NCBI GenBank assembly: GCA_019244945.1
Contig: JAFASD010000187.1
Span: forward strand, 1-6,762
Length of the DNA stretch: 6,762 nucleotides
Source of the DNA: Acidobacteriaceae bacterium
GTDB taxonomy: Bacteria; Acidobacteriota; Terriglobia; Bryobacterales; Bryobacteraceae
Reading direction: 5' to 3'
Made by a program: the position numbers and the translations under genes. Positions within the stretch are counted from its first letter, which is position 1. Each line of letters begins with the position of its first letter. This document shows, piece after piece, positions 1-6,343 of the stretch. The notes beneath the pieces were generated by a model that was not told the origin of the DNA, did no database searches, and saw only the letters and a list, made by a program, of their open reading frames with translations.

Positions 1-1
1 G

Positions 2-1015
2 GCTCAGGCGCGTGGCATTGATGAGCTGTATTGGTTTATCACGATAGTGTCGGCGGTCATGACCCTGCTCATCTTCGCCTGCATCATCCTGTTCGCATGG
101 AAGTACAACCGCAGAAAGCATCCGCATGCGACCCAGATTGAAGGTTCCACGAAACTGGAATTGACCTGGTCGATCCTGCCGTTTTTCGTCATGCTGGTCA
201 TGTTCTTCTGGGGCGCGAAACTATTTTTTGCGGCAAGTGAACCACCCAAAGACGCAATGGAGGTTTTTGTCACTGGCAAGCAATGGATGTGGAAGGTCCA
301 ATATCCTGATGGTGGCCGCGAAATCGACGAGCTTCACGTGCCCGTGGGACAACCCGTGAAACTTACCATGGCTTCGGAAGATGTCATTCACAGCTTCTCC
401 ATCCCGGCGTTTCGAGTCAGACACGATGTCATTCCTGGGCATTACGATACAGTGTGGTTCACCGCAACGAAGCCCGGCCGGTACCATCTCTTCTGCACCG
501 AATACTGCGGGAATCAACACGCCAACATGATTGGCTGGGTCGAAGTGATGGATCCGCGCGCATACGCAAACTGGGCGAGCGGTGGCGGAACGCAAGGCAC
601 GCTCGCCGAGCAAGGACAGGCGCTGTTCCAACAATTCGGCTGCGCCACCTGTCATCTGCTCGATCAGCAAGGCCGCTGCCCGATATTACGCGGCCTCTAC
701 AACAAGCCGGTGCAGCTGAATGACGGAACAACGGTTATCGCCAACGACGCGTACCTGCGCGAATCGATTCTCGACCCGAACGCGAAAATCGTAGCGGGAT
801 TTGAGCCGAATGTAATGCCGAATTTCAAAGGACAGGTAACGGAGGAGAACGTAATTCAATTGATTGCGTTTATCAAGTCGTTGTCGCCGCAAGCTCCTGC
901 TTCGCAGCAGGGCGAACAACAGAGACCGATTGTGATAGCGCCGAGGGCGCCGGGGGCGGCTTCGACAAGCAACTCCCGTAATTCGAAAGTCCCTGCGAAT
1001 TCGCAGCCGCAGTAG
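2..1015 (+). CDS. ctaC: Cytochrome c oxidase subunit II with fused cytochrome c domain (caa3-type; coxB), 5'-partial
   Basis: Electron-entry subunit of a caa3-type oxidase: its heme c passes electrons to CuA and on to subunit I. The reading frame is open from base 2 and already encodes the first membrane helix (GIDELYWFITIV), so the true start lies upstream; the GTG at 47 is internal. Counting residues from that GTG, two membrane helices occupy about 1-18 and 41-62. The conserved aromatic stretch QWMWKVQYP follows, then a cupredoxin domain with a complete CuA site: H115, C150, E152, C154, H158 and M161 (CTEYCGNQHANM, 494-529). The cytochrome c domain has CATCH at 641-655 and the probable axial Met at M257 (815-817). 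A Gln/Pro/Ser-rich tail of about 40 residues follows. The gene ends in tandem stops, TAG TAA. One oddity is a Cys (C211) where the family usually has Gly in the GRGP-like motif after the heme site. Family assignment is very secure. Confidence 0.96.
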   Translation, partial: AQARGIDELYWFITIVSAVMTLLIFACIILFAWKYNRRKHPHATQIEGSTKLELTWSILPFFVMLVMFFWGAKLFFAASEPPKDAMEVFVTGKQWMWKVQYPDGGREIDELHVPVGQPVKLTMASEDVIHSFSIPAFRVRHDVIPGHYDTVWFTATKPGRYHLFCTEYCGNQHANMIGWVEVMDPRAYANWASGGGTQGTLAEQGQALFQQFGCATCHLLDQQGRCPILRGLYNKPVQLNDGTTVIANDAYLRESILDPNAKIVAGFEPNVMPNFKGQVTEENVIQLIAFIKSLSPQAPASQQGEQQRPIVIAPRAPGAASTSNSRNSKVPANSQPQ

Positions 1016-1037
1016 TAAAAGAGGAATAGAGCAGGTT

Positions 1038-2669
1038 ATGGCAACAATCGCACACGGAACGCCCGAAACAGTGGCAACTGAGGTGAATTACCTCAACGTC
1101 GAACATGGCTGGAAGAGCTGGCTGTTTACGACCGATCACAAACGGATTGCGGTTCTTTACATCATTTCGATCACGCTCATGTTCTTCGTCGGCGGAGCCA
1201 TGGCGGTCGGTTTCCGGGTCAATTTATTAGAACCTCAAGGCATCTTCTCCGCGGAAACGTACAACCGCCTCTTCTCGATGCACGGGATCATCATGGTGTT
1301 CTTCTTTTTGGTCCCGTCCATTCCGGCGACGCTCGCAAATTTCTTGATTCCGATCATGATCGGCGCAAAGGACCTGGCGTTTCCCAGAGTGAACCTCCTG
1401 AGCTGGTATCTCTATGTCGCCGGCGCAGTCCTGACCATGTATGCAGTGTTCCGTGGGGGCGTGGACACGGGCTGGACCTTCTATGTTCCGTACAGCAGCA
1501 CGTACTCTAATTCCTACGTATTGGCTGCCGCGTTTGGAGTTTTTACGGCGGGTTTTTCATCGATTCTGACCGGCCTGAACTTCATCGTCACGGTCCACAA
1601 GATGCGCGCCCCGGGAATGACATGGTCGCGCTTACCGCTCTTCGTTTGGTCGAATTACGCGACCGGCCTGATTCAAGTGCTCGGAACACCGGTGCTCGCG
1701 ATCACGCTCCTGTTGCTGGCGTTCGAACGTATTGCTCACGTGGGAATTTTCGATCCCGCGATTGGCGGCGATCCCATATTGTTCCAGCATCTGTTCTGGT
1801 TCTACTCCCATCCCGCGGTCTACATCATGATTTTGCCCGGCATGGGTGTCATCAGCGAGATTGTCTCGTGCTTCTCGCACAAGCGGATCTTTGGGTACAA
1901 TTTCGTGGCTTTCTCGAGCATGGCCATCGCGGTGTTGAGCTTCGTAGTGTGGGGACATCACTTGTTCATCACCGGGCAAAGCGTTTACACCGCGCTAGCA
2001 TTTTCGATTTTGAGTTTCCTGGTCGCCGTCCCCTCCGCTATTAAAGTGTTCAATTGGACCGCCACCATGCACAAGGGCTCCGTCTCATTCGACACGCCGA
2101 TGCTCTATGCTTTGGGATTCATCGGCCTGTTTACGATTGGCGGCCTGACGGGCCTGTATTTGGCCACGTTGGCCGTGGATGTGGCGACTCATGGAACCTA
2201 CTTCGTTGTTGCGCACTTCCACTACGTCATGGTTGGCGGCATGGTGATGGCCTACATGGGCGGCCTCCATTATTGGTGGCCGAAGATCACGGGACGCATG
2301 TATTCCGAAGCATGGTCCAAGTTCGCAGCGCTTATCATTTTTGTCGGATTCAATCTCACGTTCTTTCCGCAATTTATCCTCGGCTACATGGGCATGCCGC
2401 GGCGTTATCATGCGTATCCACCGGAATTCCAAATGCTGAACGTGCTCTCCACCGCCGGGGCGTCAATTCTAGGCGTTGGATATATCATTCCGTTCGTTTA
2501 CATGCTGTGGTCGCTGAAGTATGGACCGAAAGCCGGTAAGAATCCGTGGGGGGCATCGGGATTGGAATGGAAGATTCCCTCGCCCCCGACCACCTATAAT
2601 TTCGATGACACGCCGATTATCACGGAAGAAGCCTACAACTATGGACCCGTGGAGGAAGTGATTGGCTGA
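1038..2669 (+). CDS. ctaD: Cytochrome c oxidase subunit I, A2-type heme-copper oxidase (coxA)
   Basis: Catalytic subunit: reduces O2 to water at heme a3/CuB and pumps protons across the inner membrane. It has 543 residues, the usual length, with about 12 membrane helices. All metal ligands are present: H82 and H395 for heme a (SMHGIIM and HFHYVM), H393 for heme a3, and H258, H307 and H308 for CuB. Y262 of SHPAVY is the Tyr that is cross-linked to the CuB His in this family. K336 in PSAIKVFNW is the K-channel Lys, and D112 in GAKDLAFPRVN is the D-channel entrance Asp. The helix VI Glu of A1 enzymes is absent; the helix reads FYSHPAVY, the Tyr-Ser signature of A2-type oxidases such as caa3 enzymes. 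MPRRY (453-457) is the conserved Arg pair near the heme propionates. The ATG at 1038 is preceded by GAGGAA at 1021-1026 (spacing rather long) and AGCAGG closer in. The start lies 22 nt after the subunit II stop and the end overlaps subunit III by 8 nt. Confidence 0.98.
   Translation: MATIAHGTPETVATEVNYLNVEHGWKSWLFTTDHKRIAVLYIISITLMFFVGGAMAVGFRVNLLEPQGIFSAETYNRLFSMHGIIMVFFFLVPSIPATLANFLIPIMIGAKDLAFPRVNLLSWYLYVAGAVLTMYAVFRGGVDTGWTFYVPYSSTYSNSYVLAAAFGVFTAGFSSILTGLNFIVTVHKMRAPGMTWSRLPLFVWSNYATGLIQVLGTPVLAITLLLLAFERIAHVGIFDPAIGGDPILFQHLFWFYSHPAVYIMILPGMGVISEIVSCFSHKRIFGYNFVAFSSMAIAVLSFVVWGHHLFITGQSVYTALAFSILSFLVAVPSAIKVFNWTATMHKGSVSFDTPMLYALGFIGLFTIGGLTGLYLATLAVDVATHGTYFVVAHFHYVMVGGMVMAYMGGLHYWWPKITGRMYSEAWSKFAALIIFVGFNLTFFPQFILGYMGMPRRYHAYPPEFQMLNVLSTAGASILGVGYIIPFVYMLWSLKYGPKAGKNPWGASGLEWKIPSPPTTYNFDDTPIITEEAYNYGPVEEVIG
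2651..2657 (+). promoter_or_regulatory. Ribosome binding site for subunit III (TTG start)
   Basis: GGAGGAA lies inside the last codons of subunit I. GGAGG ends 6 nt before the TTG at 2662. In the subunit III frame a TGA at 2659-2661 directly precedes this TTG, so no start further upstream is possible. Confidence 0.75.
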
Positions 2670-3351
2670 AACCATCGTTCCGGTAAGTCACGAGCCTCCA
2701 GCGGAGGCAACACATCTCCGGCATCACTTCGCGACCGAGGAACAGCAGATGGACGCGTCCACGCTAGGTATGTGGACGTTTCTGATTACGGAAGTCCTGT
2801 TCTTCGGCGGCATGTTCGCCGGCTACGCCGTGTATCGCAACTTGTACCCGGCGGCTTTTGCGAGCAGCAGTCAATACATGAATGTCGTGCTTGGTGGAAC
2901 CAACACGGCCGTACTGATCTGCAGCAGCTTGACCATGGCGCTTGCTGTGAGGGCAGCACAGCTCAGCAAGCAAAGAGACCTGATTCTGTTTCTCATCCTC
3001 ACCATGATCTTTGGGACCATCTTTCTGGTGATCAAGGGCTTTGAATACCACGACAAGTGGGTGGAGGGTCTGGTGCCTGGCCTTCATTGGGGCAGCTATC
3101 CCGAAGCGCCGCAGTTCGCACATAACGCGCAGATCCTGTTCTTCCTATATTTCTGCATGACCGGTATGCACGCTCTGCATATGATCATTGGTCTCGGGCT
3201 GCTCTCGTTTCTGCTTATCCAGGCATACCGAAGAGTTTTTCATGCAAACTATTTCGCGCCGGTCGAGATGATTGGTCTTTACTGGCATTTCGTGGATATA
3301 GTGTGGATCTTTCTCTTCCCGCTGCTGTATCTGATAGGCCATCGACGATGA
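2662..3351 (+). CDS. ctaE: Cytochrome c oxidase subunit III, short five-helix form (coxC)
   Basis: Accessory integral-membrane subunit of the oxidase; in this family it stabilises the proton-pumping core of subunit I and carries no redox metal. The product is 229 residues with about five membrane helices (roughly 36-58, 74-98, 106-126, 156-187 and 203-226). This is the short form that lacks the two N-terminal helices of mitochondrial-type subunit III. Family landmarks are HHFATEEQQMDASTLGMW (21-38), TEVLFFGG (43-50), KGFEYHDKW (125-133), HALHMIIG (170-177) and YWHFVDIVWIFLFPLLYL (207-224). The TTG start is chosen because it has a strong Shine-Dalgarno, directly follows an in-frame stop, and includes the conserved HHF/EQQ segment, which the next ATG (2749) would remove. 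The gene overlaps subunit I by 8 nt and subunit IV by ATGA, which suggests coupled translation. Confidence 0.96.
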   Translation: MAETIVPVSHEPPAEATHLRHHFATEEQQMDASTLGMWTFLITEVLFFGGMFAGYAVYRNLYPAAFASSSQYMNVVLGGTNTAVLICSSLTMALAVRAAQLSKQRDLILFLILTMIFGTIFLVIKGFEYHDKWVEGLVPGLHWGSYPEAPQFAHNAQILFFLYFCMTGMHALHMIIGLGLLSFLLIQAYRRVFHANYFAPVEMIGLYWHFVDIVWIFLFPLLYLIGHRR

Positions 3352-3686
3352 GCATGCACGTTCCCATTCCAAAAGTAAGCACACTGGTGGGCGTGTGGGC
3401 GGCTCTGATTGTGCTCACAGGGACCACCTCCGCTGTCTCTTACGTTGAGCTCGGTGAGTGGAATATAGTCGTGGCCCTGCTGATCGCCTTCATGAAGGCT
3501 TCACTCGTCGTCTGGGTTTTCATGGCTATCCGGCACAGCACCACGCTAACCCGGCTATTTTGTATCGCTGGCCTTCTCTGGCTGGGAATCATGATCGTGA
3601 TTACATTTGGCGATTACAGCACGCGCAATTGGACCTACCAGGCCCAGCCGTGGTCACACACAAAAGCAGTGGGCGGAAGTCACTAG
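3348..3686 (+). CDS. ctaF: Cytochrome c oxidase subunit IV (CtaF-like small subunit)
   Basis: Small accessory membrane subunit of bacterial caa3-type oxidases, related to prokaryotic subunit IV (CtaF/CyoD-like); thought to aid assembly or stability rather than catalysis. The product is 112 residues with three predicted membrane helices (about 10-32, 39-60 and 66-86). The family-like stretch AFMKASLVVWVFMAIRHS covers the second helix. The start is the ATG at 3348, which forms an ATGA overlap with the subunit III stop; an in-frame ATG at 3303 lies inside subunit III and would add a hydrophilic extension unlike the family, and the ATG at 3354 is a minor alternative. There is no strong Shine-Dalgarno, so translation probably depends on coupling to subunit III. 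It is the last gene of the oxidase operon and is followed by a hairpin terminator. Sequence conservation in this family is low, so the call rests on the second helix, size, helix count and operon position. Confidence 0.88.
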   Translation: MSMHVPIPKVSTLVGVWAALIVLTGTTSAVSYVELGEWNIVVALLIAFMKASLVVWVFMAIRHSTTLTRLFCIAGLLWLGIMIVITFGDYSTRNWTYQAQPWSHTKAVGGSH

Positions 3687-3696
3687 GGACCGAACA

Positions 3697-3726
3697 GCGC
3701 AGAGGAGAATCCTCCGCGCCCTTTTT
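3697..3726 (+). terminator. Intrinsic terminator of the oxidase operon
   Basis: The arms are GCGC-A-GAGGA (3697-3706) and TCCTC-C-GCGC (3710-3719) around a GAA loop, giving nine pairs and one A-C mismatch, followed by CC and five Ts (3722-3726). It begins 11 nt after the subunit IV stop. In the opposite-strand transcript the mismatch becomes a G-U pair, so that hairpin is slightly stronger, but it has no U tract there. The T tract shares two bases with the TAA stop of the convergent gene. Confidence 0.8.
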
Positions 3727-4726
3727 ACTGCAAATTTTTAACGCTATCGCCGACCTTCGGTTGGCCGGAACCGGTGAATGTTCCTACCGCCGATCCTTCA
3801 TCAGCGGAAGTGATCACTATCTGGCCCAGAGGCTCCTCGACCGACCGGAGAACCTTACCAGTGGCAGGATCTTTGATCACGCGGCTCACGTGCATAATGG
3901 TGAGCTTGTCCCCAACATGAACACCCGCGCGCGTACCGACGTTGATGATGATGGAATTGCCGGTTGCGTCCGCGACAAGGCCATCAATCTGAACGGTCTG
4001 AACAGGCAGCTTGCCGGAGTTCTGCTCGAGTCCAGTGGCCAATTGCGTAGTGGCCGAGTTTACCGCTTCCCCGATAATGGTCTGTTGAAAATTCGAGCTG
4101 CCCATATCAAAGGCGCCGCCGCCTCCCCCGCCCCAGTTGCTGCCACCGCCGAGAAGGCTGGTGCCTGACCGCTGCGATTCACCTCGCCCGCTAACGGAAG
4201 CCAGAATTTCGCCGGTGTTCACATCGATCATGCGAGCCGTGATTGCTACGACCGCCTTGGCCTTGTGCACACCGACAGAGCCCAAGCCGTATCCCAAATG
4301 ACCGAAGGCTGATCCCGCGCCCCCGATATTCTTGTCATCACGGCCAAATTGAGTGATATCGCCAACCACAATCGTGTCGGCGCCCAGAACCCGGCCAATC
4401 TTAGCGGCTGAGTTCGAATCCGCGCGATCGCTGTTAGAAAAATTTTGTTCTTTCAGGATCTTGTCCAGAGCACTCCGCTCAATTACGCGGTAAGTCCCGT
4501 TGTTCACCAGCCGGTCAATCAGCAGGTCTGTGATCCCTTTGCCGATATCAACGTTTGTTCCGAAGACCGCTTGCGTAGCGCTCATCACGGTCGCGTAATT
4601 GAAGTCCATGACCGCGATGCGGCGTTTCGGCCCTTGCTGCGCAGGCGGCGGCGTTGGAATTGTCTGTTGGGCGAGCGCAGGCGAAATTGCAAGAGCAGCG
4701 CTCAGCAGCGTCAGGTACATTCTCAT
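3725..4726 (-). CDS. Secreted CsgG/HfaB-family protein without a lipobox, with a C-terminal FlgT-like domain
   Basis: Probably an exported cell-envelope protein; the precise role is unknown. The 333-residue product has a signal peptide (MRMYLTLLSAALAISPALA, cleavage likely after residue 19). CsgG-family features run from about 36 to 235: the opening strand RRIAVMDFNY (35-44), GKGITDLLIDRLVNNGTYRV (62-81) with IERSALDKILKEQ next, AAKIGRVLGADTIVVGDITQFG (about 107-128), and ARMIDVNTGEILASVSG (164-180). A C-terminal part (about 245-331) with IINVGTRAGVHVGDKLTI resembles the FlgT C-terminal domain. Unlike E. coli CsgG there is no lipobox Cys, and indeed no Cys at all, so it cannot be a lipoprotein. 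A Gly-rich insert (192-204) falls where I would align the second pore hairpin of CsgG. Start ATG 4726 has AGGAG at 4740-4736 with 9-nt spacing; the next ATG (M3) is a minor alternative. It is second gene after the kinase, 12 nt downstream. Confidence 0.82.
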   Translation of the reverse strand: MRMYLTLLSAALAISPALAQQTIPTPPPAQQGPKRRIAVMDFNYATVMSATQAVFGTNVDIGKGITDLLIDRLVNNGTYRVIERSALDKILKEQNFSNSDRADSNSAAKIGRVLGADTIVVGDITQFGRDDKNIGGAGSAFGHLGYGLGSVGVHKAKAVVAITARMIDVNTGEILASVSGRGESQRSGTSLLGGGSNWGGGGGGAFDMGSSNFQQTIIGEAVNSATTQLATGLEQNSGKLPVQTVQIDGLVADATGNSIIINVGTRAGVHVGDKLTIMHVSRVIKDPATGKVLRSVEEPLGQIVITSADEGSAVGTFTGSGQPKVGDSVKNLQ

Positions 4727-4735
4727 CTGAAATTG

Positions 4736-4740
4736 CTCCT
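4736..4740 (-). promoter_or_regulatory. Ribosome binding site of the CsgG-like gene, overlapping the kinase stop
   Basis: On the minus strand AGGAG sits 9 nt upstream of the ATG at 4726 and overlaps the kinase TAG stop (4741-4739). This supports one transcript with coupled or re-initiating translation. Confidence 0.7.
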
Positions 4741-6289
4741 ATCTTCCTAAGAAATTTTCCAGTGTCGTCAATTCCTGTTCGGCGCGCTCTCTGTTTTTGC
4801 GCGCAGATTCCAAATTATTACTCTGCAGGGCTCGATCAGCAGCCTGCAAATAGCCGCCCAGACGGCTTGCAGCGGACGCCATATCCTGCCGAAGCTCGAG
4901 ACCATCGGCCGCCTGCTGCTGGCGCAATCGATTGAGGCTCGCGTAGACTCCGTCCGCGCGCGCTCGCGCCTTTATCAGCTCATCGCTCTCTTTTTCGATC
5001 TCTTCTTGAGACGGGCCGGCCGGTTGAACAACCGGGGCGGGACTGGCCTGCTGCGGCGGAGGTGGCGCAGATACCGGAACGGGCGCCGTCGGTCTCGCCA
5101 TAGCAATCTTTGCAGGCTGAATCCGGGGCGGCGATGGGGTCTTTGTCACAGCCGCTGGCGTAGCCGTTGGTGAACTGGCATTATCCGTTTGGTTCTGTTG
5201 CACGGTTGCCGGCGCGGGTGTTACTGGTGTCGCAATCGTTGCCGGTGCGGGATTCGCGGATACCGGTGCCGTCGGGACGTTGTTTTTCGAAGCCGCGGAA
5301 CTTCTCCAGAAATGCGGCAACAGCATTGCCCCGCCGGCCAGCACGCATACACAAGCGATTGCGCCCGCGGCCATCCACAATCCCCGGCGGCTCCCACGCG
5401 CCGAGGCCTGAGATGCTGCGATGGGTTGCACCTGCGCAGCGGCCGTTGCCGCCGGTTGCGGAGCGCTTTGAGGCTTGCGAACGCTTTCCAAAGCCTTTCG
5501 AAACACTTCCGCGCTCTTGAAGCGATGCATCGGTTCCTTGGCAAGAGCAGTCATAATCACGTCGTTCAAGGGCTTTGGAAGCGCCGGATTCAGCTCCAGC
5601 GGCGGCTTCGGAACCGTGTTCAGTTGGGCTTCAAGAATACCGAAGGTGTTATCGGCTTCAAAGGGGCGCCGTCCGGCGGATAATTCATATAGCACAACCC
5701 CCGCAGAATAGATATCCGAACGCGCGTCAATGACTTCGCCGCGCACCTGCTCCGGCGACATGTATAACATTGAACCCATGGTCACGCCAGTGCGGGTAGC
5801 AACGGGATCAACGTTGGATTTGGCGATTCCGAAATCGAGCAGTTTCACAATGCCATGGGAAGTCACCATGATGTTCGAAGGTTTGATATCGCGATGGATT
5901 ACTCCTTGCCCATGTGCATACGTCAGTGCAGCAAGTACCTGGTCGAGATAACTGATCGATTCTTCCAACGGAATCGGACCTTGCGAAATGCGGTCTGAAA
6001 GTGTGAACCCTTGGACCAGCTCCATCACCATGACGAGTTTATTCTCGACCCTGAAGGCCGTATAGAGCTTGGCGATATTAGGATGATCGAGCCGAGCTAC
6101 CGTACGGATTTCGGCGTCGAAGCGATCGCCTAGCTCGGCTTCCGCCGACACATCATCCAGCAAAACTTTCATTGCCTCGACGCGTTTGGAAATGACGTGG
6201 CGCACCTGGTAAACCCGACCCATACCACCTTTCCCGAGGAGGGCAAGTACTTCGTAATCACCGACAAGCTTCCCGGCTTCAAAAGGCAT
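4739..6289 (-). CDS. Membrane-anchored Hanks-type Ser/Thr protein kinase with Pro/Ala-rich stalk and coiled-coil tail
   Basis: Cytoplasmic kinase phosphorylating Ser/Thr on unknown targets, tethered to the inner membrane. With the ATG at 6289 the product is 516 residues. Kinase domain about 10-270: Gly loop GKGGMGRV (19-26), ATP Lys K41 (AMKVL), helix C Glu E60, catalytic HRDIKPSN (132-139, D134), DFG (152-154), GSMLYMSPEQV (172-182) and DARSDIYSAGVVLYEL (188-203). It is an RD kinase, so activation-loop phosphorylation is likely. One membrane helix spans about 303-328. A Pro/Ala/Thr-rich linker (337-427) follows; it contains PAPAT twice, 11 residues apart, matching a 33-bp duplicated stretch (5205-5251). 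A charged, probably coiled-coil tail ends in ENFLGR. No PASTA or other known sensor repeat is visible. The start at 6289 has GGAG (6301-6298) with 8-nt spacing and gives the short N-terminal leader usual for these kinases. An in-frame ATG at 6343 would add 18 residues; its Shine-Dalgarno is weak. The kinase is the first gene of a pair with the CsgG-like gene. Confidence 0.93.
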   Translation of the reverse strand: MPFEAGKLVGDYEVLALLGKGGMGRVYQVRHVISKRVEAMKVLLDDVSAEAELGDRFDAEIRTVARLDHPNIAKLYTAFRVENKLVMVMELVQGFTLSDRISQGPIPLEESISYLDQVLAALTYAHGQGVIHRDIKPSNIMVTSHGIVKLLDFGIAKSNVDPVATRTGVTMGSMLYMSPEQVRGEVIDARSDIYSAGVVLYELSAGRRPFEADNTFGILEAQLNTVPKPPLELNPALPKPLNDVIMTALAKEPMHRFKSAEVFRKALESVRKPQSAPQPAATAAAQVQPIAASQASARGSRRGLWMAAGAIACVCVLAGGAMLLPHFWRSSAASKNNVPTAPVSANPAPATIATPVTPAPATVQQNQTDNASSPTATPAAVTKTPSPPRIQPAKIAMARPTAPVPVSAPPPPQQASPAPVVQPAGPSQEEIEKESDELIKARARADGVYASLNRLRQQQAADGLELRQDMASAASRLGGYLQAADRALQSNNLESARKNRERAEQELTTLENFLGR

Positions 6290-6297
6290 AAGGGGAT

Positions 6298-6301
6298 CTC
6301 C
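6298..6301 (-). promoter_or_regulatory. Ribosome binding site favouring the kinase start at 6289
   Basis: GGAG on the minus strand, 8 nt before ATG 6289. The alternative ATG at 6343 has only a weak GGACC-like sequence upstream, which is why the shorter protein is preferred. Confidence 0.5.
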
Positions 6302-6343
6302 GATGCAGATTTCTGTACGATTCCATACTTTGTCGGCCGTCAT

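Noticed and set aside
47..49. GTG as start of subunit II
   Set aside because: The frame is open upstream to the window edge and encodes the beginning of the first membrane helix, so the gene is simply truncated by the window.
221..670. 149-codon minus-strand open frame opposite subunit II
   Set aside because: It lies opposite the CuA and heme domains, whose residues are clearly constrained on the plus strand; no motif of its own.
3303..3347. Upstream ATG (3303) for subunit IV
   Set aside because: It would give 45 extra bases of overlap with subunit III and a family-atypical N-terminus; the ATGA-overlapping ATG at 3348 fits better.
3458..4168. 236-codon plus-strand open frame running from subunit IV across the CsgG-like gene
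   Set aside because: It overlaps two well-supported genes in other frames, lacks recognisable domains, and crosses the terminator hairpin; a shadow frame.
5189..5683. 164-codon plus-strand open frame opposite the kinase linker
   Set aside because: Arg/Cys-rich composition typical of an antisense frame of a Pro/Ala-rich coding region; no ribosome site or family resemblance.
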